A DNA stretch of 42,463 bases from a bacterium (GTDB lineage Bacteria; Gemmatimonadota; Glassbacteria; GWA2-58-10): the NCBI GenBank assembly GCA_021372515.1, contig JAJFUG010000171.1:1-42463 (forward strand), written 5' to 3'. Positions 1-8,084 of the stretch are shown piece after piece. The notes under the pieces are model-generated. The model did not search any database. It was given only the letters and a program-made list of their open reading frames with translations, and was not told the origin of the DNA. Within the stretch, counting starts at the first letter, position 1; each line of letters opens with the position of its first letter. The position numbers were made by a program, and so were the translations under genes.

Positions 1-1
1 G

Positions 2-421
2 GTGGGACGCGAGCTGGGGCTGTCGCACGAGCTGACCGGCCGTCACCCGTTCCCCGGCCCGGGGCTGGCCGTGCGCGTGCTGGGCGAGATTACCCGCAAG
101 CGATTGGATATCCTTCGTGAGGCGGATGACATCTACATCTCCGAGATACGCGCCGCGGGGATTTACGATGAGATCTGGCAGGCGTTCGCCGTGCTGCTTC
201 CCGTTCAGACCGTGGGGGTGATGGGCGATGAGCGCACCTATGACAACGTGATCGCCCTGCGCGCGGTGACCAGCCGGGACGGCATGACCGCCGACTGGTA
301 CCGCATGCCGCCCGAGGTGATGGGCCGGGTCTCCAACCGCGTCATCAACGAGGTGAACGGGGTGAACCGGGTGGTCTACGATATCAGCAGCAAGCCGCCC
401 GCAACAATCGAATGGGAGTGA
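2..421 (+). CDS. guaA: GMP synthase (glutamine-hydrolysing), C-terminal part
   Basis: This is the last 139 residues of GMP synthase, which aminates XMP to GMP in the cytoplasm using glutamine and ATP; the gene begins upstream of the window. Seen: '[16 protein letters not shown]' near the start of the fragment, followed by the C-terminal dimerisation domain and the family's typical end 'KPPATIEWE'. The amidotransferase domain and ATP-pyrophosphatase P-loop lie outside the window. The GTG at position 2 is simply an in-frame valine codon, not the real start. A GC-rich hairpin without a T-run follows at 484-505, before resB. Identification of the family is secure; nothing can be said about the missing N-terminal part. 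Confidence 0.96.
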   Translation: MGRELGLSHELTGRHPFPGPGLAVRVLGEITRKRLDILREADDIYISEIRAAGIYDEIWQAFAVLLPVQTVGVMGDERTYDNVIALRAVTSRDGMTADWYRMPPEVMGRVSNRVINEVNGVNRVVYDISSKPPATIEWE

Positions 422-532
422 GATAGCGGTCCATCGGCTGTAACAAATCCCGCCCGGCTCGATTCAACACAGGGTGAAAAGCGGGGCCGGCGGTGGGGCC
501 GGCCCAATCCGCGGATCAACCGAAAGGGGAGA

Positions 533-2191
533 ATGGCTTTGGCGAACAGGGAGAAGCCCCGCCGGACATTGGCCGGCCTGTTCTGGGAGCTGATGGATTC
601 GATGAAGTTCGCCGTGGCGCTGCTGATTATTATGACCACGGTCAGCGTGATCGGCGTGCTGCTGCCGCAGTACCCGCCGGACGGCTTTGCCGGCTCGCTC
701 GAGATGCTCTACCTCGACAAGTTCGGCCGGGTGTTGGGCGGGCTTTTCATTTTCCTGGGCCTGGATCGTCTTTTTACGGTCTGGTGGTACTATCTCCTTC
801 TGGCCCTGCTCTGCTTCAACATCCTGGTCTGCTCGTTCAACCGTCTGGGCGGTATACTCCGCCTTGTCCGTCGTGTGCATTTCCTGAAAGAGGAAAAGAG
901 CTACCGCGACCAGGCGAACCACCGCGCGGCCAGGCTGGATCTCGACCCGCAGGCGGCGGCTGCCCGTGCCTCGGTGCTGCTGCGCAAGGACGGCTACCGG
1001 GTGTTCGAGAGCGCGGGCGAGGCGGCGGGAGTGCGTCTGCTCTACGGCCGGCGGGGACGGTTCAGCCCGCTGGGGCCCTTTTTCACCCATATCGCCATGG
1101 TGCTCGTGATCCTGGGCGCGGCGATAAGCTACCTCCTGAGCTTCGAGCATTTCCAGTGGATGGCCCCGGGCGACACGGTCCGGGTGCCGGACATGAGCTA
1201 CCTGGCCACTCCGGCCTACCAGTTCGAGCTGGTCCGTGGCCGTCTGCGCAAAGCTTTCGGCTTGCCTTCCGCTCCCTCATCACTGCTGGAACTGGACAGC
1301 CGGGTGCGCGACAGTGACTGGCGCGAGCTGGACCCGGCACTTGCCGCCGGGGCACTGTTCAGCGTGCAGCTCGACCGTTTCGAGGCCCAGTTCACCCCGC
1401 AGGGCAAGCCCCTGGCCTACCTGTCCACGGTCACGGTGCTGGAGGGCGAGGGGGCCGACCGGAAACCGCTTTTTTCGCACATCATCAAGGTTAACGACCC
1501 GCTGATCCAGCGCGGCGTGTATTTCTACCAAAGCTCCTACGCGCCGGGCGGCGAGGGGGCCGACTGGGTGGAGCTTACGTTCGAGTCCACCGACAGCGCA
1601 GCGGCAAGCCACGAAACACACAGCCTGCGCCTGAAGCCCGGCGGCGAGGCCTTGCCCCTGGGCGAAAGCGGCGATTCGGTGCGGGTGGCACGGTTCGTGG
1701 GCACGTTCCAGATGAACGCTCAGGGCCAGGTGGCGGCCTCCGGCGGCGAGGACCGCAACCCGGCCGCCGAGGTCCAGGTCATTCGCGATGGACAGGAACT
1801 GATGCGGGTCTGGGTGTTCAAGAATTTCCCCAATTTCAGCCACCGTCCGGGCCTGCCCTGGGCCGTGGTGCTGAAAGACTACGGGAAAGGCTACCTCACC
1901 GGGCTGACCATCCGCACCCACCGCTCGCAGAACGTGATCTGGCTGGGTTTCCTGCTGATGGCCCTGGGGGTGACCCTGTCGTTCTACGTCAACCACCGCG
2001 AGTTCTGGGTCCTGGTGCGGCCGGAGGGAGACAGCGGCGCGCATGTCTCGGTCGCCGGACTGTCCTACAAGTGGAAACAGCCATTCGGGGCCGAGTTCGA
2101 CCGCCTCGCCGGGACGATTCTCTCAGCGCCGGGCGACAGGGCGGGCGCGGCTGACAAGCCCGCCGGGACGAGCCCGGAAGGAAAGGGGTGA
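533..2191 (+). CDS. resB: ResB-like cytochrome c biogenesis protein
   Basis: Membrane partner of CcsA in system II cytochrome c maturation, which carries haem across the membrane and attaches it to apocytochromes (family knowledge). Seen in the 552-residue product: two N-terminal membrane segments ('FAVALLIIMTTVSVIGVLL', about 24-42, and 'WWYYLLLALLCFNILVC', about 84-100), a third about 180-205, a long periplasmic domain, and a last segment near 465-490 ('VIWLGFLLMALGVTLSFYV'). This 3+1 arrangement with a large loop before the last helix is typical of ResB/Ccs1. The ATG at 533 has the ribosome site AAAGGGGAGA just upstream. The stop overlaps the ccsA ribosome site, so the two genes are translationally linked. 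No c-type cytochrome gene is in the window. Confidence 0.93.
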   Translation: MALANREKPRRTLAGLFWELMDSMKFAVALLIIMTTVSVIGVLLPQYPPDGFAGSLEMLYLDKFGRVLGGLFIFLGLDRLFTVWWYYLLLALLCFNILVCSFNRLGGILRLVRRVHFLKEEKSYRDQANHRAARLDLDPQAAAARASVLLRKDGYRVFESAGEAAGVRLLYGRRGRFSPLGPFFTHIAMVLVILGAAISYLLSFEHFQWMAPGDTVRVPDMSYLATPAYQFELVRGRLRKAFGLPSAPSSLLELDSRVRDSDWRELDPALAAGALFSVQLDRFEAQFTPQGKPLAYLSTVTVLEGEGADRKPLFSHIIKVNDPLIQRGVYFYQSSYAPGGEGADWVELTFESTDSAAASHETHSLRLKPGGEALPLGESGDSVRVARFVGTFQMNAQGQVAASGGEDRNPAAEVQVIRDGQELMRVWVFKNFPNFSHRPGLPWAVVLKDYGKGYLTGLTIRTHRSQNVIWLGFLLMALGVTLSFYVNHREFWVLVRPEGDSGAHVSVAGLSYKWKQPFGAEFDRLAGTILSAPGDRAGAADKPAGTSPEGKG

Positions 2192-2193
2192 AA

Positions 2194-3816
2194 ATGGAGC
2201 CTGTCCTTTACGAGGTGACGCTCTGGACTTTTTTCGCCGGGATGCTGCTGCATTTCATCGGCCTGCTGCCGAAAGAGGGTTCCGCATCCGCGCGCTGGGT
2301 GGGACGCCTGGCCCTGCTGCTGATCGGCCTGGGCTGGGCCAGCCTGACCGTGACAATCGCCGGGCGCTGGCTGGCCCAGGGGCGGGTGCCCATTTCAAGC
2401 TCCTACGAGTACCTGAGCTTTTTGGCCTGGTTCGTGGCCCTGTTCTATTTCATCGTGATGTTCAAGGCGCGTTCGGCTTTCGTGGGGGCCTGCGTCTCGC
2501 CGGGGATTTTCCTGGCTGTTGTGTTCGCCGGGATGTATCCGCAGCGTCTGGAGATGACCCTGGTGCCGGCGTTGCAGTCCTACTGGCTCAAGATACATGT
2601 CTCGATGACCATCATCGGCGAGGCCGCCTTTGCCGTGGCTTTTGTCACCAGCGTGCTCTACCTGATCAAGAACGCCCAGCCCGAGAAAGTGAGCCGCGAG
2701 GCCAAGACCCGCAGCCTGTTGCTGCTGGCAGTGTCCCTCAGCGCCGGGATGCTGGTCTGCCTGGGCCTGCGCGCTGCCGGGATCACCCTGACCGGACTGG
2801 GTGGAGTCCAGTTGTTTATCAGCCTCATGGGCGGGGCGTTCCTGCTGGCCGTGCCGATTTATATCCTTCTCTGGCGCCGCCTGGTCGGGGGCGGTCCGGG
2901 CAATTACGGCGGCCTGCTGTTCGCCCTGAGCGTGCTGGCCCTTCTGGCCAGCGGCATGACCCTCGGCTCGCTGGTCAACCGCTCCACGGAAAAGATGCAA
3001 TCCCTGGCCGCGCGTATCCAGGCGGTGGATGAGCTGAGCGCATCCCTGCCCGCGGGCGTGGAAAGCCTGGATGAGGCGCTCTGGTCCACTGTCCGTCAGA
3101 CCCGGCAGGAGCGGCTGGACCTGTTCCTCGCCCTGGAGGCCCTTCACGCCCGGACCAAGCACACCCTGAGCCGGGAGGATGCCGCCGAGGTGCTGGCCGC
3201 GCACCCGCAGGCCGGCGAGACCCAGTTCCCCCTGACCCTGGGCGAGATACGCGAGGAGCGCCGCGGGCTTCAGCAAGCCCTGCACGAGCAGGACAATTTC
3301 ATCCGCGAGGCGGGCCTGCCGCTGAGCCTGGTCGCCCTGCAGACCCGCCGTAATCAAATAATCCAGCAGTATAACTCCCTGTTCCAGGAGAGCCTCCTGC
3401 CGCTGGAGAGCGGACGCGAGGCGGCGTTTATCGGCTACATGCTGCTGCTGGCTCTGCCGTTCTACGTGCTGTTCGCGTATCTGTCCGGGCGGCTGCGCCC
3501 GCGGGTGCCGTCGCTCGAGACCCTGGATTCCATGTCATACCGCACGGTGAGCCTGGGCTTTCCGATTTTCACTTTCGGCGCGCTGATCGCCGGGGCGGTC
3601 TGGGCGCACTACGCCTGGGGCAAGTGGTGGTCCAACGACCCCAAGGAGATGGGCAGCCTGATTGTCTGGCTGGTGTTCCTGGTCTACCTGCACGCACGCT
3701 ACGTGCGGCGCTGGAGCGGCAACCAGAGCGCCGTGGCGGCGATCCTTGGTTTCCTGTTCGCGGTGCTCACTTTCGTGGGCAACTCGGTGCTAGGTGGCCT
3801 GCACTCCTACGGTTGA
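2194..3816 (+). CDS. ccsA: CcsA/ResC-type cytochrome c assembly protein with a large internal insert
   Basis: Haem-handling half of the system II cytochrome c synthase. Seen: many membrane helices, the haem (WWD-type) motif at residues 475-485 read as 'WGKWWSNDPKE', and the conserved C-terminal 'GLHSYG'. Two things are odd. At 541 residues it is much longer than usual for CcsA (roughly 320), because a hydrophilic, probably helical stretch of about 150 residues (about 260-410, rich in E, R, Q and L) sits between membrane segments. The second Trp of the usual W-W-D order is Asn481. A GTG at 2188 is also in frame, but it abuts the AAGGGG site; the ATG at 2194 has normal spacing, so I chose it. 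It forms an operon with resB and is closed by the terminator at 3868-3903. Confidence 0.92.
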   Translation: MEPVLYEVTLWTFFAGMLLHFIGLLPKEGSASARWVGRLALLLIGLGWASLTVTIAGRWLAQGRVPISSSYEYLSFLAWFVALFYFIVMFKARSAFVGACVSPGIFLAVVFAGMYPQRLEMTLVPALQSYWLKIHVSMTIIGEAAFAVAFVTSVLYLIKNAQPEKVSREAKTRSLLLLAVSLSAGMLVCLGLRAAGITLTGLGGVQLFISLMGGAFLLAVPIYILLWRRLVGGGPGNYGGLLFALSVLALLASGMTLGSLVNRSTEKMQSLAARIQAVDELSASLPAGVESLDEALWSTVRQTRQERLDLFLALEALHARTKHTLSREDAAEVLAAHPQAGETQFPLTLGEIREERRGLQQALHEQDNFIREAGLPLSLVALQTRRNQIIQQYNSLFQESLLPLESGREAAFIGYMLLLALPFYVLFAYLSGRLRPRVPSLETLDSMSYRTVSLGFPIFTFGALIAGAVWAHYAWGKWWSNDPKEMGSLIVWLVFLVYLHARYVRRWSGNQSAVAAILGFLFAVLTFVGNSVLGGLHSYG

Positions 3817-3867
3817 TACGCTGGGATGGAAAGAGGTTCCCCCCGCGCACCGCGGCTGTTATCTTTG

Positions 3868-3903
3868 ACCGGACGGCTGAACTGGAGGCCGTCCGGTTTT
3901 TTG
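3868..3903 (+). terminator. Intrinsic terminator after resB-ccsA
   Basis: Perfect 10-bp stem ACCGGACGGC (3868-3877) / GCCGTCCGGT (3888-3897) with a 10-nt loop, followed at once by a T-run (3897-3902). It lies 52 nt after the ccsA stop and should end the cytochrome-assembly transcript. Confidence 0.93.
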
Positions 3904-3974
3904 TTGCCTTGGCGGACGAGCCGGTCGGAGCCTGGGACGCAGGGCCGAGTGTCAGCGAGAATCAGGAGTTTACC

Positions 3975-4002
3975 GTAGGGGCAACCGGCCGGTCGCCCCT
4001 GC
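3975..4002. repeat. Short interspersed palindrome (GTAGGGGC type)
   Basis: A 28-nt near-palindrome beginning GTAGGGGC and ending GCCCCTGC, with two mismatches between 14-nt arms that would still pair as G-U in RNA. It lies outside any gene I accept. Its ends resemble the palindromes at 4039-4058 and 38766-38794. Confidence 0.6.
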
Positions 4003-4038
4003 AGCGGGCTGATCGCTTCTTATATAGGTCCGAGGCTC

Positions 4039-4058
4039 GGGCACGCTGCAGCGTGCCC
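4039..4058. repeat. Perfect 20-bp palindrome (GGGCACGCTG / CAGCGTGCCC)
   Basis: Exact inverted repeat with no spacer, followed by CTAAG. It sits 36 nt after the preceding palindrome and 54 nt before the ABC ATPase start. No T-run follows, so it is not a standard terminator. It is either a short interspersed repeat or, less likely, a protein-binding site. Confidence 0.6.
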
Positions 4059-4112
4059 CTAAGTGAGATACAAAGCTGTGCGGATGACATTGAAATTTTT
4101 ATGGGAGCGGAT

Positions 4113-4943
4113 GTGTCTGAAAACGGCCTTGTTCTGGACAATCTTTCCTTTGCCTACGGCCCTGTGCTGCCCCCGGTGCTGAGCGGCCTTTCCGCCTGTC
4201 TGCCGCTGGCCGGGGTGAGCCTTATCCTTGGCCCCAACGCCGCGGGCAAGACCACCCTGGCCCGGGTGCTGGCCGGGCTGGACTCTCCGTCCTCCGGTGG
4301 GCTGGACTGGCCCCCGGTTACCGCCACGCCGGTGGGGGACTGGGAGCGCCCGCAGGCCTCGCTGGTGTTCGAGGAGCCGGAGTACCAGTTGCAGACTTTC
4401 GAGGTGGGCGAGGAGCTTTCCATCGGGCTGCTGCACTGCGGCGCACGGCTGGAGCAGCGGTGGGCGCGGGTGGCTGAGGTGGCATCCCGCCTGGGGTTCG
4501 ACAACTGCCTCGACACTCCGGTGGCCGAGCTGGAGGCGGATGAGCAGTTGGGCCTTCTGGCCGCGGCCCTGTTCGCCCAGGCCCCGCGGCTCATTGTCCT
4601 GGACTTCTCCCCGCGGCGTCTGGAGCCATCCCTGAGAGACAGGCTTTTCGCCCTGGCCCGCAGCGGCGCGGGGCCGGCCTTGCTCTTTACCAGCCGGGCG
4701 GCTGAGGATATCCTGCACCTGGCCCCGGGCGAGAAAGCTTTCCTGCTGCGGGAGGGAAAACTCACCGAGTTGGAAAGCCTGGAGCCCTCGGCCGCGAATG
4801 TCATGCTCCTGGCCGCGGCCGGCCTGGCCCTGCCGTGGTACGCCCCCCTGGCGCTGGAGCTTTGCGTACAGGGCAGGCTGGATCAGGCGCTGTTCCAGGA
4901 TAATGGCGCATTGCGCGACGCCCTGGCCCGGGCCGGAATCTGA
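4113..4943 (+). CDS. Orphan, degenerate ABC-type ATPase (CbiO/EcfA-like)
   Basis: ABC ATPase domain of about 276 residues resembling energy-coupling-factor ATPases. Seen: an intact Walker A 'GPNAAGKTT' (residues 40-48) and a Q-loop region 'LVFEEPEYQL' that matches the 'VFQ(N/D)PE.QL' of CbiO/EcfA but has Glu87 in place of Gln. The signature region reads 'ELEADEQLGLLAAAL' instead of LSGGQ. Walker B is 'LIVLDFSP', where Phe165 replaces the catalytic Glu, and the H-loop His appears to be Arg ('LLFTSRAAED'). It may bind ATP but probably hydrolyses it poorly, if at all. No EcfT or S-component gene is nearby. The GTG at 4113 follows GGGAG at good spacing; an ATG at 4101 lacks a ribosome site. Function unknown. 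Confidence 0.75.
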   Translation: MSENGLVLDNLSFAYGPVLPPVLSGLSACLPLAGVSLILGPNAAGKTTLARVLAGLDSPSSGGLDWPPVTATPVGDWERPQASLVFEEPEYQLQTFEVGEELSIGLLHCGARLEQRWARVAEVASRLGFDNCLDTPVAELEADEQLGLLAAALFAQAPRLIVLDFSPRRLEPSLRDRLFALARSGAGPALLFTSRAAEDILHLAPGEKAFLLREGKLTELESLEPSAANVMLLAAAGLALPWYAPLALELCVQGRLDQALFQDNGALRDALARAGI

Positions 4944-5217
4944 AGTCGGAGAGCCATGACAACCGCCCGGCTGCAACAGCGGTCAATCCCCGAAAGTCGG
5001 ATTCGCATACGCTCTTGCGGAACAAACCGGAGGCTGGTCAGTATTAAATGATGCTTGTCCGCATAGCGTGCGCCGAACCCGGGAGGGGCGGGACAGGGGA
5101 GGAGTTGTCGCAGAGCGGGAGGGGACCGAGGTTGAGGCGATGGCCGGCGCTTTCGTGGAACGCTGAACTGGAATGAACATTCAAGGAATTTTCCAGACTG
5201 TATCCCGGAGGTCCCGG

Positions 5218-8082
5218 ATGCCGGTGGTTTCATTGTCCCGCTCGCGGACACTCGCGCGGCTCGTCCCGGCGGTGACAGCTGCGCTGCTGCTGTTCGGGGC
5301 GGGCGCCGCGCTCGCCCAGTTCGAGGGTTTCGGCAAAAACAAGGTGCAGTACAGCTCCTTCGACTGGCATATCCTGGCCGGCGAGCATATCGACCTCTAC
5401 TACTACCCGGAGGAGGAGGAGATCGCCTACCTCGCCCTCAAAGAGGCCGAGGCGGTGTACCAGGAGCTGAGTTTCAAGTTCGACCACCACGTTTTCCGCC
5501 GCGTTCCGCTGATCATTTTCAGCGCCCACCAGTATTTCGAGCAGACCAACACGGTCGAGGGTTTCATCTCCGAGGGTGTCGGCGGTTTCACCGAGTTCAT
5601 GAAAGGCCGCGTGGTGCTGCCGTTCAACGGCTCGTTCGATGATTTCCGCCACGTGCTGCGCCACGAGATGGTGCACGTGTTCGAGATCAGCAAGGCCAAC
5701 GAGGCCTACCGGACCCACCCGCACAAGAACAAGGCCCATCTTCCGCTGTGGTGGACCGAGGGCCTGGCCGAGTATTTCAGCACGCGCTGGAACTCAGAGG
5801 CCGACATGTACATGCGCGACATGGTGCTGAGCGACCGCGTCCCTCCGATGGAGAATATCGACATGCTGGGCGGCGGCATCATCTACAAGCTGGGCGAGTC
5901 GGTCTTCTACCTTCTGGGCCAGCGCTACGGCGATGAGATGATCGTGCGTATGTACGAAAACCTCTGGCAGTTCAGCGATTTCGACCAGTTGTTCGAATAT
6001 GTCTACGGGGTGAGCACGGAGCAGTTCAACCTGATCTGGCAGAACGAGCTGAAAAAGAAATACTATCCCGACCTGATCAACAACGACGAGATGCTGATCT
6101 CCGGGATCACCAAGGTCGCCACCAAGAGTTTCGCCAACATCCACCCCGCGGCCTACCTGGACCCGCGCTCGGGCCGCCCGCGCGTGGCCTTTGTCAGCGC
6201 GCGCACCGGCTACCTGGATATCTACAGCGTGCGTCTGGAAAAAGGGGAGAAAGACCTCAAAAAGCACGTGCGGGGCGGGCGCAGCGCCGAGTACGAGTCG
6301 TTCCACCCCCTGCGCACTCGCATGGATGTCAACGACAAGGCCATCCTGGTCTTTTCGAGCAAGTACCAGGAGAAGGATGCCCTGTTCCTGTTCGACCTGG
6401 ACCGTAACCGCAAGGTGGGGCGCTACCGGTTCAAGGGCCTAGTGGGGATCAGCGCGCCGGCCTGGGCCCCGGATGACGAGAACATCGTGTTCAGCGGGCT
6501 GAACGTGTCGGGGTTTTCCGACCTCTACCTGTTCAACCTCGAAAGCGGCCGCCTGACCCGCCTGACCAACGACCGCTACTCCGATGAGTACCCCGATTTC
6601 TCTCCGGACGGCAAGAAAATCGTTTTCTGCTCCGACCGCACGGCTTTCGGCGAGGCCGGCTTCCAGAACCTGTTCCTCTACGACATGGAAAGCGGCAGCA
6701 TCGACTACCTGACCCGCGGCCACTGGAACGACACCCAGCCGCGTTTCTCGGCCCGCGGCGACCGGGTGGCCTTCGTCTCCGACCGTAACGGCCTGCCCAA
6801 CATCTTCGCGGTCGACCTTCAGGGCCAGGGCGGCCAGATGACCAAGTTTTTCAACGGCATGCTGGGATTCGACTGGGCCCCCGCCGACTCGGGGTTCTGC
6901 TATTCCGCCCTGGACAGGCAGACCTACGGCATCTATTTCCTGCCGCTGCCCGATTCCACGGTGGACAGCCTGAGCCTGGACCGCAAGACCGTGGCCCAGC
7001 AGTGGGAGTGGCGTGACTACAAGGACCACCCCAAGAGCGAGAAATCCGAGCAGAAACCCTACAAGCGCGATTTCACCCTCGATTTCGCTTTCGCCTCGGT
7101 GGGCTACGACCCCACTCCATATTACGGCGGCACGTTCGGCTCGGGCCTGCTGATGTTCTCGGACCTGATGGGCGATGAGCTGATCCTGATCGGCGCGGGC
7201 AACAGCGCCACCTCGACCGATGATTTCTGGGACAGTTTCAGCGGCAGCGTGGTCTACTACAACCGCAGCTCGCGGGTGAACTACGGCTACGGGGCCTACC
7301 GCTTCGCCGGGCGTTTCATCGATTTTCGCACGGATGACTTTTTCTACGAGCGCGACCACGGCGTGTTCGGGCTGATCAGCTATCCGGTGTCCAAGTTCTA
7401 CCGGGTCGAGACCAGCATGGGGTTCCTCAAGAGCTACCGGGATGACTATTTCCTGGATTTCATCCGCGACTCTTACTTGGTGACCAACTCGGTGTCCCTG
7501 ATCAAGGACACCTCGCTGTTCACCCAGTACGGGCCGGTGGACGGGGAGCGCTGGCATCTGGGGATGGCCCTGACCACCGATCTGTCCAAGGGACGCACGG
7601 ACAATATTTCACTGTTGCTGGACTTGAGGAAATATTTTAGATTGAGTACGTTCTCATCTTATGCCGTCAGGGTGCAGGGACGATTCAGCGGGGGAAAGAT
7701 ACCCTACCGCTACGTGATGGGCGGAAGCTGGACCCTGCGCGGCTACCCGCGCTGGTCGATCATCGGCTCGCGGAGCGTGCTGCTGAATCAGGAACTGCGG
7801 TTCCCGCTGTTCCACCAGGTGGATTTCTACACCCCCATCGGGCGGATACCGTTCCCCGGCATCCAGGGGGCCCTGTTCGTGGATGCGGGCAACGCCTGGG
7901 AAAACAGCGAGGACTACCCAGGGCTGCTGGGCAGCGCCGGGTTCGGTTTCCGTATGAGTCTGGGCGGGGCGCTGGTGATCCGCCTGGACCGGGCGCGCCG
8001 GATAAACTGGCTCAAGCACGGCGACCCCGCTCTGTTCAGAAGCCGGTACTACACTAACTTCTTTTTCGGGTACGATTACTGA
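5218..8082 (+). CDS. Gluzincin peptidase / TolB-like propeller / Omp85-barrel fusion protein
   Basis: A 954-residue exported protein with three recognisable parts. After a signal peptide (cleavage near 'GAALA', about residue 33) comes a peptidase-MA-like zinc site: H149-E-M-V-H153 with Glu181 in 'WWTEGLAEYF'. The middle carries TolB/PD40 propeller blades such as 'YPDFSPDGKKIVFCSDR' and 'QPRFSARGDRVAFVSDRNG'. The C-terminal third is rich in aromatic beta strands and has the Omp85 motif 'GGSWTLRGYPRW' (near 834-845), ending in the aromatic 'FFFGYDY'. Inference: a barrel anchored in the outer membrane with a large periplasmic or surface peptidase and propeller. The start at 5218 has GGAGGT 5 nt upstream; the in-frame ATG at 5173 does not. 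The 274-nt gap before it (4944-5217) is G-rich on this strand and shows no clear gene. The substrate is unknown. Confidence 0.88.
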   Translation: MPVVSLSRSRTLARLVPAVTAALLLFGAGAALAQFEGFGKNKVQYSSFDWHILAGEHIDLYYYPEEEEIAYLALKEAEAVYQELSFKFDHHVFRRVPLIIFSAHQYFEQTNTVEGFISEGVGGFTEFMKGRVVLPFNGSFDDFRHVLRHEMVHVFEISKANEAYRTHPHKNKAHLPLWWTEGLAEYFSTRWNSEADMYMRDMVLSDRVPPMENIDMLGGGIIYKLGESVFYLLGQRYGDEMIVRMYENLWQFSDFDQLFEYVYGVSTEQFNLIWQNELKKKYYPDLINNDEMLISGITKVATKSFANIHPAAYLDPRSGRPRVAFVSARTGYLDIYSVRLEKGEKDLKKHVRGGRSAEYESFHPLRTRMDVNDKAILVFSSKYQEKDALFLFDLDRNRKVGRYRFKGLVGISAPAWAPDDENIVFSGLNVSGFSDLYLFNLESGRLTRLTNDRYSDEYPDFSPDGKKIVFCSDRTAFGEAGFQNLFLYDMESGSIDYLTRGHWNDTQPRFSARGDRVAFVSDRNGLPNIFAVDLQGQGGQMTKFFNGMLGFDWAPADSGFCYSALDRQTYGIYFLPLPDSTVDSLSLDRKTVAQQWEWRDYKDHPKSEKSEQKPYKRDFTLDFAFASVGYDPTPYYGGTFGSGLLMFSDLMGDELILIGAGNSATSTDDFWDSFSGSVVYYNRSSRVNYGYGAYRFAGRFIDFRTDDFFYERDHGVFGLISYPVSKFYRVETSMGFLKSYRDDYFLDFIRDSYLVTNSVSLIKDTSLFTQYGPVDGERWHLGMALTTDLSKGRTDNISLLLDLRKYFRLSTFSSYAVRVQGRFSGGKIPYRYVMGGSWTLRGYPRWSIIGSRSVLLNQELRFPLFHQVDFYTPIGRIPFPGIQGALFVDAGNAWENSEDYPGLLGSAGFGFRMSLGGALVIRLDRARRINWLKHGDPALFRSRYYTNFFFGYDY

Positions 8083-8084
8083 GC

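Noticed and set aside
484-505. GC-rich hairpin GGGCCGGC / GCCGGCCC after guaA
   Set aside because: No T-run follows, and such stems are expected by chance in DNA of this composition; not called a terminator.
5140-5166. Tiny open frame MAGAFVER before the Omp85 fusion gene
   Set aside because: Eight codons with no clear ribosome site and no attenuator structure; likely chance.
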